Source: Candidatus Faecivicinus avistercoris | GTDB lineage: Bacteria > Bacillota > Clostridia > Christensenellales > Aristaeellaceae | Direction: 5' to 3' | NCBI GenBank assembly: GCA_018716805.1 | Contig: DVJL01000110.1 | Coordinates: 1 to 43,872, forward strand | DNA length: 43,872 nt | Shown: piece after piece, positions 34,500 to 42,829 of the stretch | How positions within the stretch are numbered: the stretch's first letter is position 1 | Layout of the letters: each line of letters opens with the position of its first letter | Notes under the pieces: generated by a model | What the model was told of the DNA's origin: nothing | What the model saw: only the letters and a program-made list of their open reading frames with translations | Databases searched by the model: none | Program-made: the position numbers and the translations under genes

Positions 34500-35675
34500 A
34501 TGATGCAGCGCGTGCGCAGGTCGCCTTTCCTGTATCGGGCGCTGGTTGCGCTCCGGCGCGTGGCGGGGCGCGCGTGGATGCGCGCGGCGAACCGGGTGCT
34601 GGGCGTGAAGCCGAACCGCGTGTTCTTTTCGAGCTTCAAGGGCAAGGCGTATTCGGACAGCCCGCGCTTCATCTCCGAGGCGCTGCACCGCCTGCGCCCC
34701 GATGCGGAGATCGTCTGGCAGCTGGCCGATCCGGCGGGCGCGCCGGAGTATGTGCGCGCCGTCCGTCCGCACACGCTGCGGGCGCTGGCGATGATTGCGT
34801 CGTCGCGCTGGATCGTGGACAACTTTAACCGCCCGCAGTACATGCTGCTGTTCCGGGGCCAGTCCTACATGCAGACGTGGCATGGCGACCGCGGCTTTAA
34901 GAAGATGCTGTTCGACATGGATCCCGCCGCGGGCTATCCGGACGGCGGGCAGATCACGCTGGCGCTGTCGGGCTCGGAATTTGGCACGAAGAACTACCGC
35001 TCGGCGTTTCGGTACGATGGGCCGGTGATGCAGCTCGGCCTTCCGCGAAACGACCGGCTGGTGCATCCCGACGAAGCGGAGATCGCGGCGATCCGCGCGC
35101 GGCTGGGCATCCCGGACGGCGTGCGGGTGATGCTCTATGCGCCGACCTTCCGCGACGCGACCTCGGGGCAGGCGCAGCGCGCGGGCTTCGACCTGCGCTG
35201 CGCGCTTTCGCGGCTGGAGGCGGCCACGGGAACGCGCTGGGTCTGCCTGACGCGCGCGCACGACCAGAACCTGTCCATCGACGCCGGCGATTCCGCCGGT
35301 GCGGTGCGCGATGTGACGCGGTATCCGGAGATGTCCGACCTGCTGCTCGCCGCCGACCTGTTGATCACCGATTACAGCTCGTCCGCGGGCGACTTCATCC
35401 TGCTCGACCGGCCGGTCATCCTCTACCAGCCGGATCTGGCTGAGTTCACGTCCGGCGACCGCGACATGTACTTCGACCTGCGCGCCTGCCCCTATGCGCG
35501 CGCCGAATCGCCGGAGGCGCTCGACGCCCTGCTCGATTCCGTGGATGGCCTCGCGTCCCGCTGTGCCGCCGTGCGAAAGTTCTACGGCGTCACCGAATCC
35601 GGAGAGTCCGCGGCGGCCGCCGCGCGCGAGATCGCCAAAGACCTCCCTGCCCCGAACCCCGGCGCAGGGCGCTGA
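34500..35675 (+). CDS. CDP-glycerol glycerophosphotransferase family protein (TagB/TagF-like)
   Basis: This encodes 391 residues. The family transfers glycerol phosphate from CDP-glycerol to build or prime teichoic-acid-like polymers at the inner membrane face. FSSFKGKAYSDSPRF, SRWIVDNFNRPQYM, QTWHGDRGFKKM (about 123-134), LGLPRNDRL, MLYAPTFRD and ITDYSSSAGDFILLDRPVIL (about 288-307) are conserved in this order. The length fits a single catalytic domain without a long N-terminal extension, so priming or a short-chain role is possible. Two adjacent ATGs follow two GGAGG sites; the first was taken. It is monocistronic. Confidence 0.9.
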   Translation: MMQRVRRSPFLYRALVALRRVAGRAWMRAANRVLGVKPNRVFFSSFKGKAYSDSPRFISEALHRLRPDAEIVWQLADPAGAPEYVRAVRPHTLRALAMIASSRWIVDNFNRPQYMLLFRGQSYMQTWHGDRGFKKMLFDMDPAAGYPDGGQITLALSGSEFGTKNYRSAFRYDGPVMQLGLPRNDRLVHPDEAEIAAIRARLGIPDGVRVMLYAPTFRDATSGQAQRAGFDLRCALSRLEAATGTRWVCLTRAHDQNLSIDAGDSAGAVRDVTRYPEMSDLLLAADLLITDYSSSAGDFILLDRPVILYQPDLAEFTSGDRDMYFDLRACPYARAESPEALDALLDSVDGLASRCAAVRKFYGVTESGESAAAAAREIAKDLPAPNPGAGR

Positions 35676-35797
35676 CCCATCCCGCGCCGCGAAGCGCGGG
35701 CTCGCGGAATGGAGCGCCGGAGGGACTGCGCCAATCGAATCCATGAAGGCGGTCGCGACGGTGGCGCCGGAGGTTTTTTGCGGAGAATTGCATAAAG

Positions 35798-35883
35798 GCT
35801 GAGGCCGCGATGGATGTTCCGTCGCGGCCTCAGCTTGTCTAAAACTCAAAGGAGGGCGCGAAAGGGTCGAAACCCTTTCGCGC
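35798..35883 (+). terminator. Two hairpins after the glycerophosphotransferase gene
   Basis: GCTGAGGCCGCGA (35798-35810) pairs with TCGCGGCCTCAGC (35822-35834), terminator-like with a weak T-rich tail. Next, GCGCGAAAGGGT (35856-35867) pairs with ACCCTTTCGCGC (35872-35883), a solo copy resembling the tail module of the dispersed repeats. The remaining 35676-36003 shows no gene. Confidence 0.7.
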
Positions 35884-36003
35884 TATGATCGTTTCCGGCG
35901 GCGTGAACGGCGGGGAAGTTTGTCCTCGCCGTCCGCCAGCCTGTCCCAAACGCGCGGCGCGGGCAAGGTCAGCTTCGCCGGCATGTGCGGCTCGGCTGCG
36001 GGG

Positions 36004-37326
<1,323 letters not shown>

Positions 37327-37359
37327 GGCAAAACCTCCTGTGCAGTATTTCGCACCTCT

Positions 37360-37388
37360 ATGATACTCGCTTTCCCGCGCGATGTCAA
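37360..37388 (-). promoter_or_regulatory. Promoter of the GH4 gene
   Basis: A perfect TTGACA (37388-37383), a 17-bp spacer and TATCAT (37365-37360) lie 34 bases before the start on the minus strand. Confidence 0.8.
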
Positions 37389-37454
37389 TCGGCATCGGGC
37401 CGGGAAAACCGGATTTTTGGAGGCCGGATGCGGCGCCCTTCGGGAAAAAATCTA

Positions 37455-37503
37455 AAGGTACCTTATACAAATTTCACACGATACACCATAATATCAAGGT
37501 ACC
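37455..37503 (+). promoter_or_regulatory. Promoter of the MarR locus flanked by two matching palindromes
   Basis: AAGGTACCTT (37455-37464, a perfect palindrome) overlaps the -35 side, and AAGGTACC (37496-37503) lies just past the -10. Between them TTATAC (37463-37468), 18 bp and CATAAT (37487-37492) could form a promoter. The centres are about 41 bp apart. Paired palindromes flanking a promoter are typical of autoregulated MarR genes; the link is inference. Confidence 0.65.
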
Positions 37504-37505
37504 GA

Positions 37506-38048
37506 ATGAATTTGGAGGTGTTGCCCGATGCGGCAAAGCGGCGCGGGAAGCGACTGGCGGCGCGAGCGCTACCAGACTACCAGAGTGCGGATGAGAACGA
37601 CCGAATCATCATTAACCTGCGCGATCTCGGCCATGTGATGCGCGGGCTGTCCGAAGGGCGGGGCAGCCAGTAGCGCGTGCTGATCGTGTTGAGCAAAATC
37701 AGCGGCGCGATTTCCCAGCGGGATCTGACCGAGCGGCTCGGCATCCAGCCGGGATCGGCCAGCGAGGTCATCGCGAAATTGGAGGCCGCGGGCGCGGTGC
37801 GGCGCTCGCCGGGCGCGGCGGACCGGCGGACGATGGACGTCGAGCTGACGGAGGTGGGCCGGCAGATGGCGACCGAGGCGCGGGCGCGGCGGCACGAGGA
37901 GATGTTTCTGTGCCTCTCCGACGGGGAGAAGGCGCAGCTGCTGGCGCTGCTCGAAAAGCTCAGCGCCGATTGGGCGGAGCGCTATGGCGGCGAGGGCGAG
38001 CACCCGCGGCACGGGCGCGGGGAACGGTGCGGGAGAAGGGGCGGCTGA
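37506..38048 (+). pseudogene. MarR-family regulator interrupted by an in-frame TAG
   Basis: One frame reads IIINLRDLGHVMRGLSEGRGSQ, then TAG (37671-37673), then RVLIVLSKISGAISQRDLTE and on through the winged HTH (RLGIQPGSASEVIAKLE), PGAADRRTMDVELTEVG and a C-terminal helix ending LLALLEKLSADW. The match to MarR proteins spans the stop without a gap; CAG to TAG is one transition. The ATG at 37528 has the better Shine-Dalgarno (GGAGG) but lies in another frame, so an N-terminal frameshift is also likely; the in-frame ATG is 37506. Either a decayed regulator or sequence errors. A restart at GTG 37677 would keep only the DNA-binding half. Confidence 0.8.
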
Positions 38049-38051
38049 GCC

Positions 38052-38294
38052 ATGTGGAAGTACATCCGGCGATACCTGCACCACGCGGTGAACGCCGCCG
38101 ATTGGGGCGGCATCGCGCAGGAGCAGGCGGGCGAGATGTTTTCCGTGCTGACCGAGGCAGAGACGGCGCTGCTGGCCGCGCTGCTGGAAAAGCTGGCCGG
38201 CCACTGGATGGGCATGGCGCCCAACCCCGCGCCCCACGGCGGCCGCGGGCATGGCCACGGGCATGGCGGAAGGCACGGCTTTGGCGGGCGCTGA
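38052..38294 (+). CDS. Small His/Gly-rich ORF, apparent chimera with a MarR C-terminus
   Basis: This encodes 80 residues, starting three bases after the MarR stop. Residues 27-52 (EMFSVLTEAETALLAALLEKL..W) resemble the C-terminal helix of the preceding MarR protein. The first 15 residues (MWKYIRRYLHHAV) resemble the beginning of the ABC exporters that usually follow such MarR genes. The end is a Gly/His tail (GHGHGHGG) like that of some MarR relatives. No HTH is present. It is probably a deletion remnant joining two genes, but a functional short dimer partner cannot be excluded. No clear Shine-Dalgarno. Confidence 0.5.
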   Translation: MWKYIRRYLHHAVNAADWGGIAQEQAGEMFSVLTEAETALLAALLEKLAGHWMGMAPNPAPHGGRGHGHGHGGRHGFGGR

Positions 38295-38480
38295 GAATTC
38301 TACCGAATCTTTTCGGATTCTTCGGCATCTGTTTTCACGGAAGGCGGCTGCAAATTTCCGCGCGCCGCTGTATAAGGATCGGGAATTCATTGGATCGCTG
38401 AATGCACAGATCGCTGAAAGCCTGAGCGCCGCACCTCCGTTTGAGGCCGGCGCTTCAGTTTGTCAGAGAACCTATGAAAG

Positions 38481-38510
38481 AGCGCGGGAGGGACAAGGCC
38501 CTTTCGCGCT
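38481..38510 (-). repeat. Solo tail-type hairpin after the radical SAM gene
   Basis: GCGCGGGAGGG (38482-38492) faces CCCTTTCGCGC (38499-38509). It lies about 30 bases beyond the radical SAM stop (minus strand) and resembles the tail module of the dispersed repeats. The rest of 38295-38540 holds only a short CCGAA/TTCGG inverted repeat near 38303. Confidence 0.5.
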
Positions 38511-38540
38511 TGAATCGTTCATGGCGTTCTTTTGATCGGG

Positions 38541-39866
38541 TCAGCAGTTCCCTTTGCAGCCGGCGCAGTGGCCGGAGCAGGCCCACAGCTCGTCCGCCAC
38601 GGGCGCCCAGTTTTTGGCCGGCGTCTCGCACTTGCCGGTCAGGGATTCGACGTCCTCCGGGCTTTCGAGATCGGTGGAGTGCGCGCCCGAGGCGTGCACC
38701 ATCTTCTTCAAAGCCTCCGGGTTGTCCAGCAGTGGGCAGGGGCGCAGGTGGTTTTCGTTGAACGGCTGTCCAGCGCGGTAGGCCTTGAACAGCGGCGATT
38801 GCAGCGCCTCCAGAATCGTCTTTTCGCGGATGTTGGAATCCGAATAGTGGATGAACGCGCACGGCTCGATGTCGCCGTTGGCGTTGATGTGCAGGTACCT
38901 GCGGCCGCCCGCCACGCAGCCGCCCGCGTACTCGCCGTCGTTCCAGAAGTCCATCGTGAAGATCGGCTTCGTGGAGCGGAATTTTCGCACCTGTTCGTAC
39001 ATGAACCTGCGCTGCTCCGGCGAGACGATCAGCTCCGGCACGGCGTCGTTGCCCACGGGCATGTAGGTGAACAGCCAGCAGAACTTCGCGCCCCACTCGA
39101 TCATCTGGTCGAAGTATGCCTCGCTGCCGATGACCTCCACGTTCTGGCTGGTGTAGCAGCAGGAGATGCCGAAGGGCAGGCGGCGCTGCTTCAGAATCGC
39201 CATGGCACGCTCGACGCGCTTGAACGTGCCCGCGCCGCGGCGGGCGTCGGTGGCCGCCTCGAATCCCTCCACGGAGATGGCGGGGATGAAGTTCTTCACG
39301 CGCAGCATCTCGTCGGCAAATGCCTCGTCGATGAGGGTGCCGTTGGTGAAGGCGGAGAACTCGCAGTCCGGGTGCGCCTCGCACAGGCGGAGGAGGTCGG
39401 CCTTGCGCACCAGCGGCTCGCCGCCGGAATAGAGGAAGAAGTGGATGCCCAGCTCCTTGCCCTGCCGGATGATGCTGTCCAGCTCCTCATAGGAGAGGTT
39501 GAGCTTGCTGCCGTACTCCGCCGCCCAGCAGCCGGTGCAGTGCAGGTTGCAGGCGGAGGTGGGGTCGATGAGCATCGTCCACGGGATGTTGCAATCGTAC
39601 TTCTCCTGAAGCGATTCGTTGACGTCGGCCTCCAGGAAGGTGCCGTTGACGGCGAAATTTTCAAACACCGCCCGGCGCGCGCCGTCGTCGATGTCGTCCC
39701 ACAGGTTCATCACAAATCGGTTCCAGTTGTTGCCGGGGTCGGAGAGCCCTTCCTTGATGCCCTTGATCGTGCCGTCGATGCTGCTGCCGGAGGGCACGAA
39801 CTTCTCAATCAGCGAAATCACCTGTGGCAGCCGCGCGTGGGGATCCTTGTCGATATAATCGTACAC
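38541..39866 (-). CDS. Radical SAM protein with Cys-rich C-terminus
   Basis: This encodes 441 residues from GTG 39866. An N-terminal helical region of about 90 residues precedes the radical SAM barrel. CNLHCTGC (Cys106, Cys110, Cys113) binds the [4Fe-4S] cluster; LYSGGEP and the ISVEGFE block follow. Additional cysteines (GGCVAGG, EPCAFIH, PCPLLD) and a final CSGHCAGCKGNC suggest SPASM-like extra clusters. The substrate is unknown. Upstream, ATG 39909 with an AAAGG site opens MKIKTALQATGA then stops; removing one G from the GGGGG run (39876-39880) would give ...ATGLKKVYDYIDKDP in frame. So the true N-terminus is probably split by a one-base indel. No peptide substrate gene is evident next to it. 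Confidence 0.87.
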   Translation of the reverse strand: MYDYIDKDPHARLPQVISLIEKFVPSGSSIDGTIKGIKEGLSDPGNNWNRFVMNLWDDIDDGARRAVFENFAVNGTFLEADVNESLQEKYDCNIPWTMLIDPTSACNLHCTGCWAAEYGSKLNLSYEELDSIIRQGKELGIHFFLYSGGEPLVRKADLLRLCEAHPDCEFSAFTNGTLIDEAFADEMLRVKNFIPAISVEGFEAATDARRGAGTFKRVERAMAILKQRRLPFGISCCYTSQNVEVIGSEAYFDQMIEWGAKFCWLFTYMPVGNDAVPELIVSPEQRRFMYEQVRKFRSTKPIFTMDFWNDGEYAGGCVAGGRRYLHINANGDIEPCAFIHYSDSNIREKTILEALQSPLFKAYRAGQPFNENHLRPCPLLDNPEALKKMVHASGAHSTDLESPEDVESLTGKCETPAKNWAPVADELWACSGHCAGCKGNC

Positions 39867-39918
39867 TTTTTTAAGCCCCCGTGGCCTGCAATGCCGTCTT
39901 GATCTTCATGAATTTCAT

Positions 39919-40389
39919 CCTTTCCATTTGTCTGTTCTTCGCTTTTCGCTTTCGCAGGCGATGCGCCCATTGTATCCGCCGACTTTTTCCATATCGATTG
40001 CGTTTTGTTGTTGAATTATAAATGCCCCTCCGTTGCCGCGATTCCGGCGCGCCGCAACCATTGGCGCGCGGCGTTCAGGCCGTCGCAGCGCAGCTCAGAC
40101 AGGGCACAGGCTTTATCGTGGCGAACCACCGGCGGGCTGGCCTCCGCGTACCGGCGCGGCTTCCGCCGGCCTTGCGGCACGGAGCGTTCGAGATCCTGCC
40201 GCAATGGCTTTCCGCTGGCGGCTTGTCTTAAAGAACGCTCTGATTTTATGAATGGAAGGAGGAACACGGCAGGCGTCCGGCCGCGCGCTCTCCGGCAAGC
40301 GGCATTCATAAAACGCAAACGCAACCGAAGCATTCGGCAAACAAATCCGCGCTAATATACGGCCATACAAGCAAGCGGTGCTTGCGAAA
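39919..40389. other. Intergenic stretch before the small-peptide array
   Basis: There is no convincing gene. The array promoter should lie here; TAATAT (about 40354) is the best -10 candidate but lacks a well-spaced -35. Two short hairpins, CCGAA/TTCGG (40325-40337) and GCAAGC/GCTTGC (about 40371-40385), precede the first Shine-Dalgarno. Confidence 0.4.
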
Positions 40390-40408
40390 GGGAAAGGAGG
40401 AGGTTTGT

Positions 40409-40495
40409 ATGAATCCCATCGCCGTTGTGGTCGTGGTGGCCGTTGTCGTTGTGGCCGCCATCGCAGCTGTTATCATCAAGAAGCACAAGGGCTGA
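40409..40495 (+). CDS. 28-residue Val/Ala-rich membrane peptide, copy 1
   Basis: The peptide begins Met-Asn-Pro-Ile-Ala, continues as an unbroken stretch of Val, Ala and Ile to about residue 23 and ends KKHKG. The 20-residue apolar stretch fits one transmembrane helix; the neutral N-terminus and basic C-terminus predict an N-out, C-in orientation. GGAAAGGAGGAGG ends five to eight bases before the ATG. Compared with copies 2-4 it has Ile for Val at 4 and 22 and His for Arg at 26. I recognise no family. Possibilities are a type I toxin-like peptide, a small membrane-complex subunit or a secreted signal precursor. Confidence 0.8.
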   Translation: MNPIAVVVVVAVVVVAAIAAVIIKKHKG

Positions 40496-40545
40496 AAACC
40501 GTTTGAAGCGCAGCGTTGATATAGAAGGGAAAGGAGGAGGCTTGT

Positions 40546-40632
40546 ATGAATCCCGTCGCCGTCGTGGTCGTGGTAGCCGTTGTCGTTGTGGCCGCCATCG
40601 CAGCCGTCGTCATCAAGAAGCGCAAGGGCTGA
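40546..40632 (+). CDS. 28-residue Val/Ala-rich membrane peptide, copy 2
   Basis: This has the same architecture as copy 1: Met-Asn-Pro-Val-Ala, a Val run, Ala, a second Val run, an Ala/Ile stretch and a KKRKG end. Residues 15-17 read Val-Ala-Ala, as in copy 1, while copies 3 and 4 have Val-Val-Ala. GGAAAGGAGGAGG precedes the ATG. The linker from copy 1 has no visible promoter, so it is probably read from a shared transcript. Confidence 0.8.
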   Translation: MNPVAVVVVVAVVVVAAIAAVVIKKRKG

Positions 40633-40683
40633 AGGCCGTCTGAAGCGCAGCGTTGATTATAGAAGGGAAAGGAGGAGATTTGT

Positions 40684-40770
40684 ATGAATCCCGTCGCCGT
40701 CGTGGTCGTGGTAGCAGTCGTGGTTGTGGTCGCCATCGCAGCCGTCGTCATCAAGAAGCGCAAGGGCTGA
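40684..40770 (+). CDS. 28-residue Val/Ala-rich membrane peptide, copy 3
   Basis: The protein is identical to copy 4. The two genes differ at synonymous positions (for example GTAGCAGTCGTGGTT against GTGGCCGTTGTCGTT), so the peptide has been kept while the DNA drifted, which supports translation. GGAAAGGAGGA lies before the ATG. Confidence 0.8.
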   Translation: MNPVAVVVVVAVVVVVAIAAVVIKKRKG

Positions 40771-40820
40771 AGGCCGTTTGAAGCGCAGCGTTGATATGGA
40801 AGGGAAAGGAGGGCGTTTGT

Positions 40821-40907
40821 ATGAATCCCGTCGCCGTCGTAGTCGTGGTGGCCGTTGTCGTTGTGGTCGCCATCGCAGCCGTCGTCATCAAGAAGCGCAA
40901 GGGCTGA
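40821..40907 (+). CDS. 28-residue Val/Ala-rich membrane peptide, copy 4
   Basis: This is the last unit: same 28 residues as copy 3, ending KKRKG. GGAAAGGAGGG precedes the ATG. After its stop the linker changes and the acetyltransferase gene begins 46 bases later, a distance like that between units, so the array and the acetyltransferase may share a transcript. Confidence 0.8.
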   Translation: MNPVAVVVVVAVVVVVAIAAVVIKKRKG

Positions 40908-40953
40908 GCGCAGCCCATCGACCGGAAATCATTGAATGAGAGGGGGAGTTCTC

Positions 40954-41547
40954 ATGACAGAGCTGGAAAAGGCCCTGAGCGGGCGCCCGTATGACAGCCG
41001 GGATCGGGAAATCGTCCAATTTCAGGCTCAGGTCAAGGCGGCGTGCCATGCGTTCAACCACTTGCCGCCCGATGATCCGAAGCGCAGCGAAATCGTGGCC
41101 GGGCTGGTGAGCGGCTACAATCCATACGTCTTTATTGAATCCGACTTCCGGTGCGTGTTTGGAAAGAACATCCACTTCAAGGGCATGGCGATTCTGAACT
41201 TCAACTGCACCCTGCTGGATTCCAACCTCATCACCATCGGCGACCGTACCCTGATCGGGCCGGGCTGTCACCTCATCTGCACCAACCACTCGATCGACGC
41301 GGAGGAGCGGCTGCGCGGCATGTTCGACAACCGCCCCATCGCGATCGGGGACCGGGTCTGGATCGGCGCGAACGTCACAATTCTGCCCGGCGTGACCATC
41401 GGGGACGAGGCGGTCATTGGGGCCGGCTCGGTGGTGACGAAGGACATCCCCGCGGGCGTGGTCGCCGTCGGGAATCCCTGCCGGGTGCTGCGGAAGATCG
41501 CGCCGCAGGACAGTCTGTCCCTTCAGCAAAACGCGGCCGGGGTGTGA
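40954..41547 (+). CDS. Sugar O-acetyltransferase, left-handed beta-helix (Maa/LacA type)
   Basis: This encodes 197 residues. An N-terminal helical Mac domain (about 1-60) precedes the hexapeptide-repeat helix (ITIGDRTLIGPGCHL, IAIGDRVWIGANVTILPGVTIGDEAVIGAGSVV). His112 in CTNHSID fits the catalytic base, and the NPCRVLRKI end is typical. It acetylates a sugar hydroxyl with acetyl-CoA in the cytosol; the specific sugar is unknown. The ATG at 40954 has AGAGGGGGAG upstream. Confidence 0.92.
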   Translation: MTELEKALSGRPYDSRDREIVQFQAQVKAACHAFNHLPPDDPKRSEIVAGLVSGYNPYVFIESDFRCVFGKNIHFKGMAILNFNCTLLDSNLITIGDRTLIGPGCHLICTNHSIDAEERLRGMFDNRPIAIGDRVWIGANVTILPGVTIGDEAVIGAGSVVTKDIPAGVVAVGNPCRVLRKIAPQDSLSLQQNAAGV

Positions 41548-41729
41548 ACCTCCGAAGCGCGCAGGGGCATTTTTGCGGTGCGGAGAAATCCCGCGCCGGG
41601 GCAGCGCTCTCTCAGACGGGCAAATGCGCGTTCACATTTTGCAAACCATGCGCCAACAAAACCGCATCAAACCCCGCCTAGAATGCAACCATCACCGATA
41701 CCAATATGAATCGAAAGGAGATCAATGCA

Positions 41730-42785
41730 ATGAATCATCGACTTTATCTTGTCACCGGCGCGGCGGGGTTTCTGGGCGGAACGGTCTGCCGCCAGCTGAT
41801 CGGCCGGGGCGACCGCGTGCGCGCCCTCGTTCTCCCGGGAGACAAGGCGATTCAGTATGTGCCCCACGAGGCCGAGATCTGCGAAGGCAATCTCTGCGAT
41901 ATGGATTCCCTCTCCCGCTTCTTCGCCGTGCCGGAGGGGACTCAGACCATCGTCATCCACTGCGCCAGCGTCGTCACCGTCGATCCGGACTTTAACCAGA
42001 CGGTCGTCAACGTCAACGTCGGCGGCACGCTGAACATCATCGACCAGTGCCTCGCCCATCCGGAGTGCAAAAAGCTGGTCTACGTCAGCTCGACCGGCGC
42101 GATTCCCGAACTGCCCAAGGGACAGGCGATCCGCGAAGTCAGCCACTTCGACGAGACCAAGGTGGTCGGCTGCTACAGCCAGTCCAAGGCGCAGGCGACG
42201 CAGGCGGTGCTCGACGCGGTGCGTGAACGCGGCCTGAACGCCTGCGTCGTGCATCCGAGCGGCATCCTCGGCCCCGAGGACTACGCCGTGGGCGAGACCA
42301 CGGGCGTGATTTTGCAGATCATCAACGGCGAGATGCCCGCGGGCATTCAGGGGTCGTTCAACCTCTGCGACGTGCGCGACCTCGCCGATGGCACCATCCG
42401 CGCCGCGGACAGGGGCCGCAGCGGTGAATGCTACATCTTTGCCAACCGCGAGGTCACGCTCAGGCAGCTTTCGCAGATGCTCACCGAAACCTGCGGCTGC
42501 AAGGCGATGCGCCTCTTCCTGCCCACCGGCCTGGCCAACTTCATGGCGGGCGCGTTGGAAAAGCGCGCCAGGCGCAGCGGCAAGCGCCCGCTGATGACCA
42601 CCTTCTCCGTCTACAACCTCGCGCGCAACAACTGCTTCGATTCCGGCAAGGCCATCCGCGAGCTGGGCTATCACACCCGCCCCTATGAGGAGACGCTGCG
42701 CGACGAGGTCGAATGGCTGGTGCGGACGGGCAAGGTCAAGGCCGCCGCGCAGGCGCAGGGAAAGCACGCCGCCGCGCGCGCCTGA
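41730..42785 (+). CDS. NAD(P)-dependent epimerase/dehydratase (extended SDR)
   Basis: This encodes 351 residues. Rossmann motif TGAAGFLGG (9-17), an IHCAS block (76-80), VYVSSTG (117-123) and the catalytic pair Tyr149/Lys153 in CYSQSK are present. HPSGILGPEDY and a C-terminal substrate domain follow. It resembles dihydroflavonol-reductase/3-beta-HSD-like extended SDRs; the substrate is unknown. The start at 41730 has GAAAGGAG at fair spacing; an in-frame ATG at 41706 overlaps that site. The gap from the acetyltransferase is 182 bases without a clear feature. Confidence 0.88.
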   Translation: MNHRLYLVTGAAGFLGGTVCRQLIGRGDRVRALVLPGDKAIQYVPHEAEICEGNLCDMDSLSRFFAVPEGTQTIVIHCASVVTVDPDFNQTVVNVNVGGTLNIIDQCLAHPECKKLVYVSSTGAIPELPKGQAIREVSHFDETKVVGCYSQSKAQATQAVLDAVRERGLNACVVHPSGILGPEDYAVGETTGVILQIINGEMPAGIQGSFNLCDVRDLADGTIRAADRGRSGECYIFANREVTLRQLSQMLTETCGCKAMRLFLPTGLANFMAGALEKRARRSGKRPLMTTFSVYNLARNNCFDSGKAIRELGYHTRPYEETLRDEVEWLVRTGKVKAAAQAQGKHAAARA

Positions 42786-42829
42786 CTGCATTTGGGCGGC
42801 CGATTTCATCAAATTTAGGAGGGAAAATC

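Larger units (their letters stand above)
40390..40907 (+). repeat. Tandem array of four 137-138-bp units, each a complete small gene
   Basis: Start codons at 40409, 40546, 40684 and 40821 give periods of 137, 138 and 137. Each unit has a GGAAAGGAGG site, an 87-base gene and a linker of about 50 bases containing TTTGAAGCGCAGCGTTGAT. Units 2-4 are almost identical; unit 1 is the most diverged. The reading frame and the Shine-Dalgarno are kept in all four. Confidence 0.95.

Noticed and set aside
37671-37673. TAG in the MarR gene read as a recoded amino acid (pyrrolysine)
   Set aside because: No pyl genes, no recoding element and no other in-frame TAG in the window; a CAG-to-TAG change is simpler.
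40495-40545. A type I antitoxin RNA promoter in the linkers between the peptide genes
   Set aside because: No TTGACA/TATAAT-like pair with 16-18 bp spacing could be seen on the minus strand, so no antitoxin RNA is annotated.
40476-40763. Minus-strand open frames of 60-95 codons across the small-peptide array, rich in Thr and Ala
   Set aside because: They are the complement of Val codons; they lack Shine-Dalgarno sites, span unit borders and have no natural start. The plus-strand genes explain the pattern.
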